NCBI GenBank assembly: GCA_018266875.1 | Contig: JAFDZR010000011.1 | Coordinates: 28,379 to 68,686, forward strand | DNA length: 40,308 nucleotides | Direction: 5' to 3' | From: Bacteroidota bacterium | GTDB taxonomy: Bacteria; Bacteroidota; Ignavibacteria; Tepidaquicellales; Tepidaquicellaceae | Part shown: one piece after another, positions 40,258 to 40,308 of the stretch | Numbering within the stretch: the first letter of the stretch is position 1 | How the letters are laid out: each line of letters opens with the position of its first letter | Notes under the pieces: generated by a model | What the model saw: only the letters and a program-made list of their open reading frames with translations | Databases searched by the model: none | Told to the model about the DNA's origin: nothing | Program-made: the position numbers and the translations under genes

Positions 40258-40308
40258 GTGAATTATTGCCGTTAAGGATTCATGATAAATTGCGTCAATA
40301 AAATTTCC
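40258..40308 (+). repeat. Truncated copy of the 26314 intergenic repeat
   Basis: 51 bases match 26314-26364 with two differences (49/51), and the copy is cut off by the end of the window at the inner AAATTTCC stem. Same orientation as the 26314 copy. Confidence 0.85.

Larger units (their letters stand above)
39823..40308. other. Intergenic repeat-rich terminal region
   Basis: No gene is visible. The region holds ATTCTGA (40054-40060) with TCAGAAT (40074-40080), CGCTCAA (40087-40093) with TTGAGCG (40108-40114), a segment inverted relative to bases 1-73 (40162-40241), and a direct copy of the intergenic repeat (40258-40308) cut by the window end. It is also the upstream region of the minus-strand peptidase-barrel gene, but no TAnnTTTG promoter was found. 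Confidence 0.6.

Overview
The window is AT-rich (high-30s % GC by eye) chromosomal DNA from a Bacteroidota/Chlorobi-group bacterium, most likely of the Ignavibacteria lineage. The grounds are two PorV/PorQ-type barrel proteins, a secreted protein with a FlgD/type-IX-like C-terminal sorting module, a DUF4270-type lipoprotein next to glycogen synthase, almost no Shine-Dalgarno sequences, and at least one clear Bacteroidota-type promoter (TTG, 20 bases, TAAGTTTG). I see no rRNA, tRNA, CRISPR array, transposase or phage gene. Taxonomy is inferred from gene content only.

Layout. (1) 169-5851, plus strand: aminotransferase, DinB protein, DNA-3-methyladenine glycosylase I, SprT-like metalloprotease, PAP2 phosphatase, two methyltransferases, DUF952 protein. 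(2) 5848-16384, minus strand: a long, tightly packed run. Transcribed from right to left it holds a secreted barrel-like protein, a lipoprotein, a large secreted protein with a C-terminal sorting domain, two PorV/PorQ-like proteins, a GT39/ArnT-like transferase, a FemAB-like acyltransferase, and a sugar dehydratase/decarboxylase plus formyltransferase pair that looks like ArnA split in two, ending with an amidohydrolase. (3) 16574-18346, plus: long-chain acyl-CoA ligase. (4) 18367-26053, minus: glgA, a GmhB-like HAD phosphatase, a DUF4270-like lipoprotein overlapping an outer-membrane protein, glyA, tatC and a polyprenyl diphosphate synthase. (5) 26054-26673: intergenic repeat with nested palindromes, then a dyad next to an MFS transporter gene. 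(6) 26674-28275, plus: MFS transporter and DUF971 protein. (7) 28301-31179, minus: rho followed by RNase E/G. (8) 31580-36927, plus: GT-C membrane protein with TPR tail, mltG, an orphan ABC-2-like permease, ubiX. (9) 36943-39822, minus: a protein combining a gluzincin peptidase, a TolB-like propeller and a BamA-like barrel. (10) 39823-40308: repeat-rich intergenic DNA.

Most genes are housekeeping or envelope functions. Three things stand out. First, three genes (SprT-like, and two lipoproteins) have convincing N-termini reaching upstream of any ATG, GTG or TTG, so initiation at AUU/AUC (or CUG) is implied. Second, T9SS-type outer-membrane genes and an ArnA/ArnT-like sugar-modification set share one operon-like run. 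Third, both window ends lie in members of a dispersed repeat family, suggesting that this is a whole contig broken at repeats.
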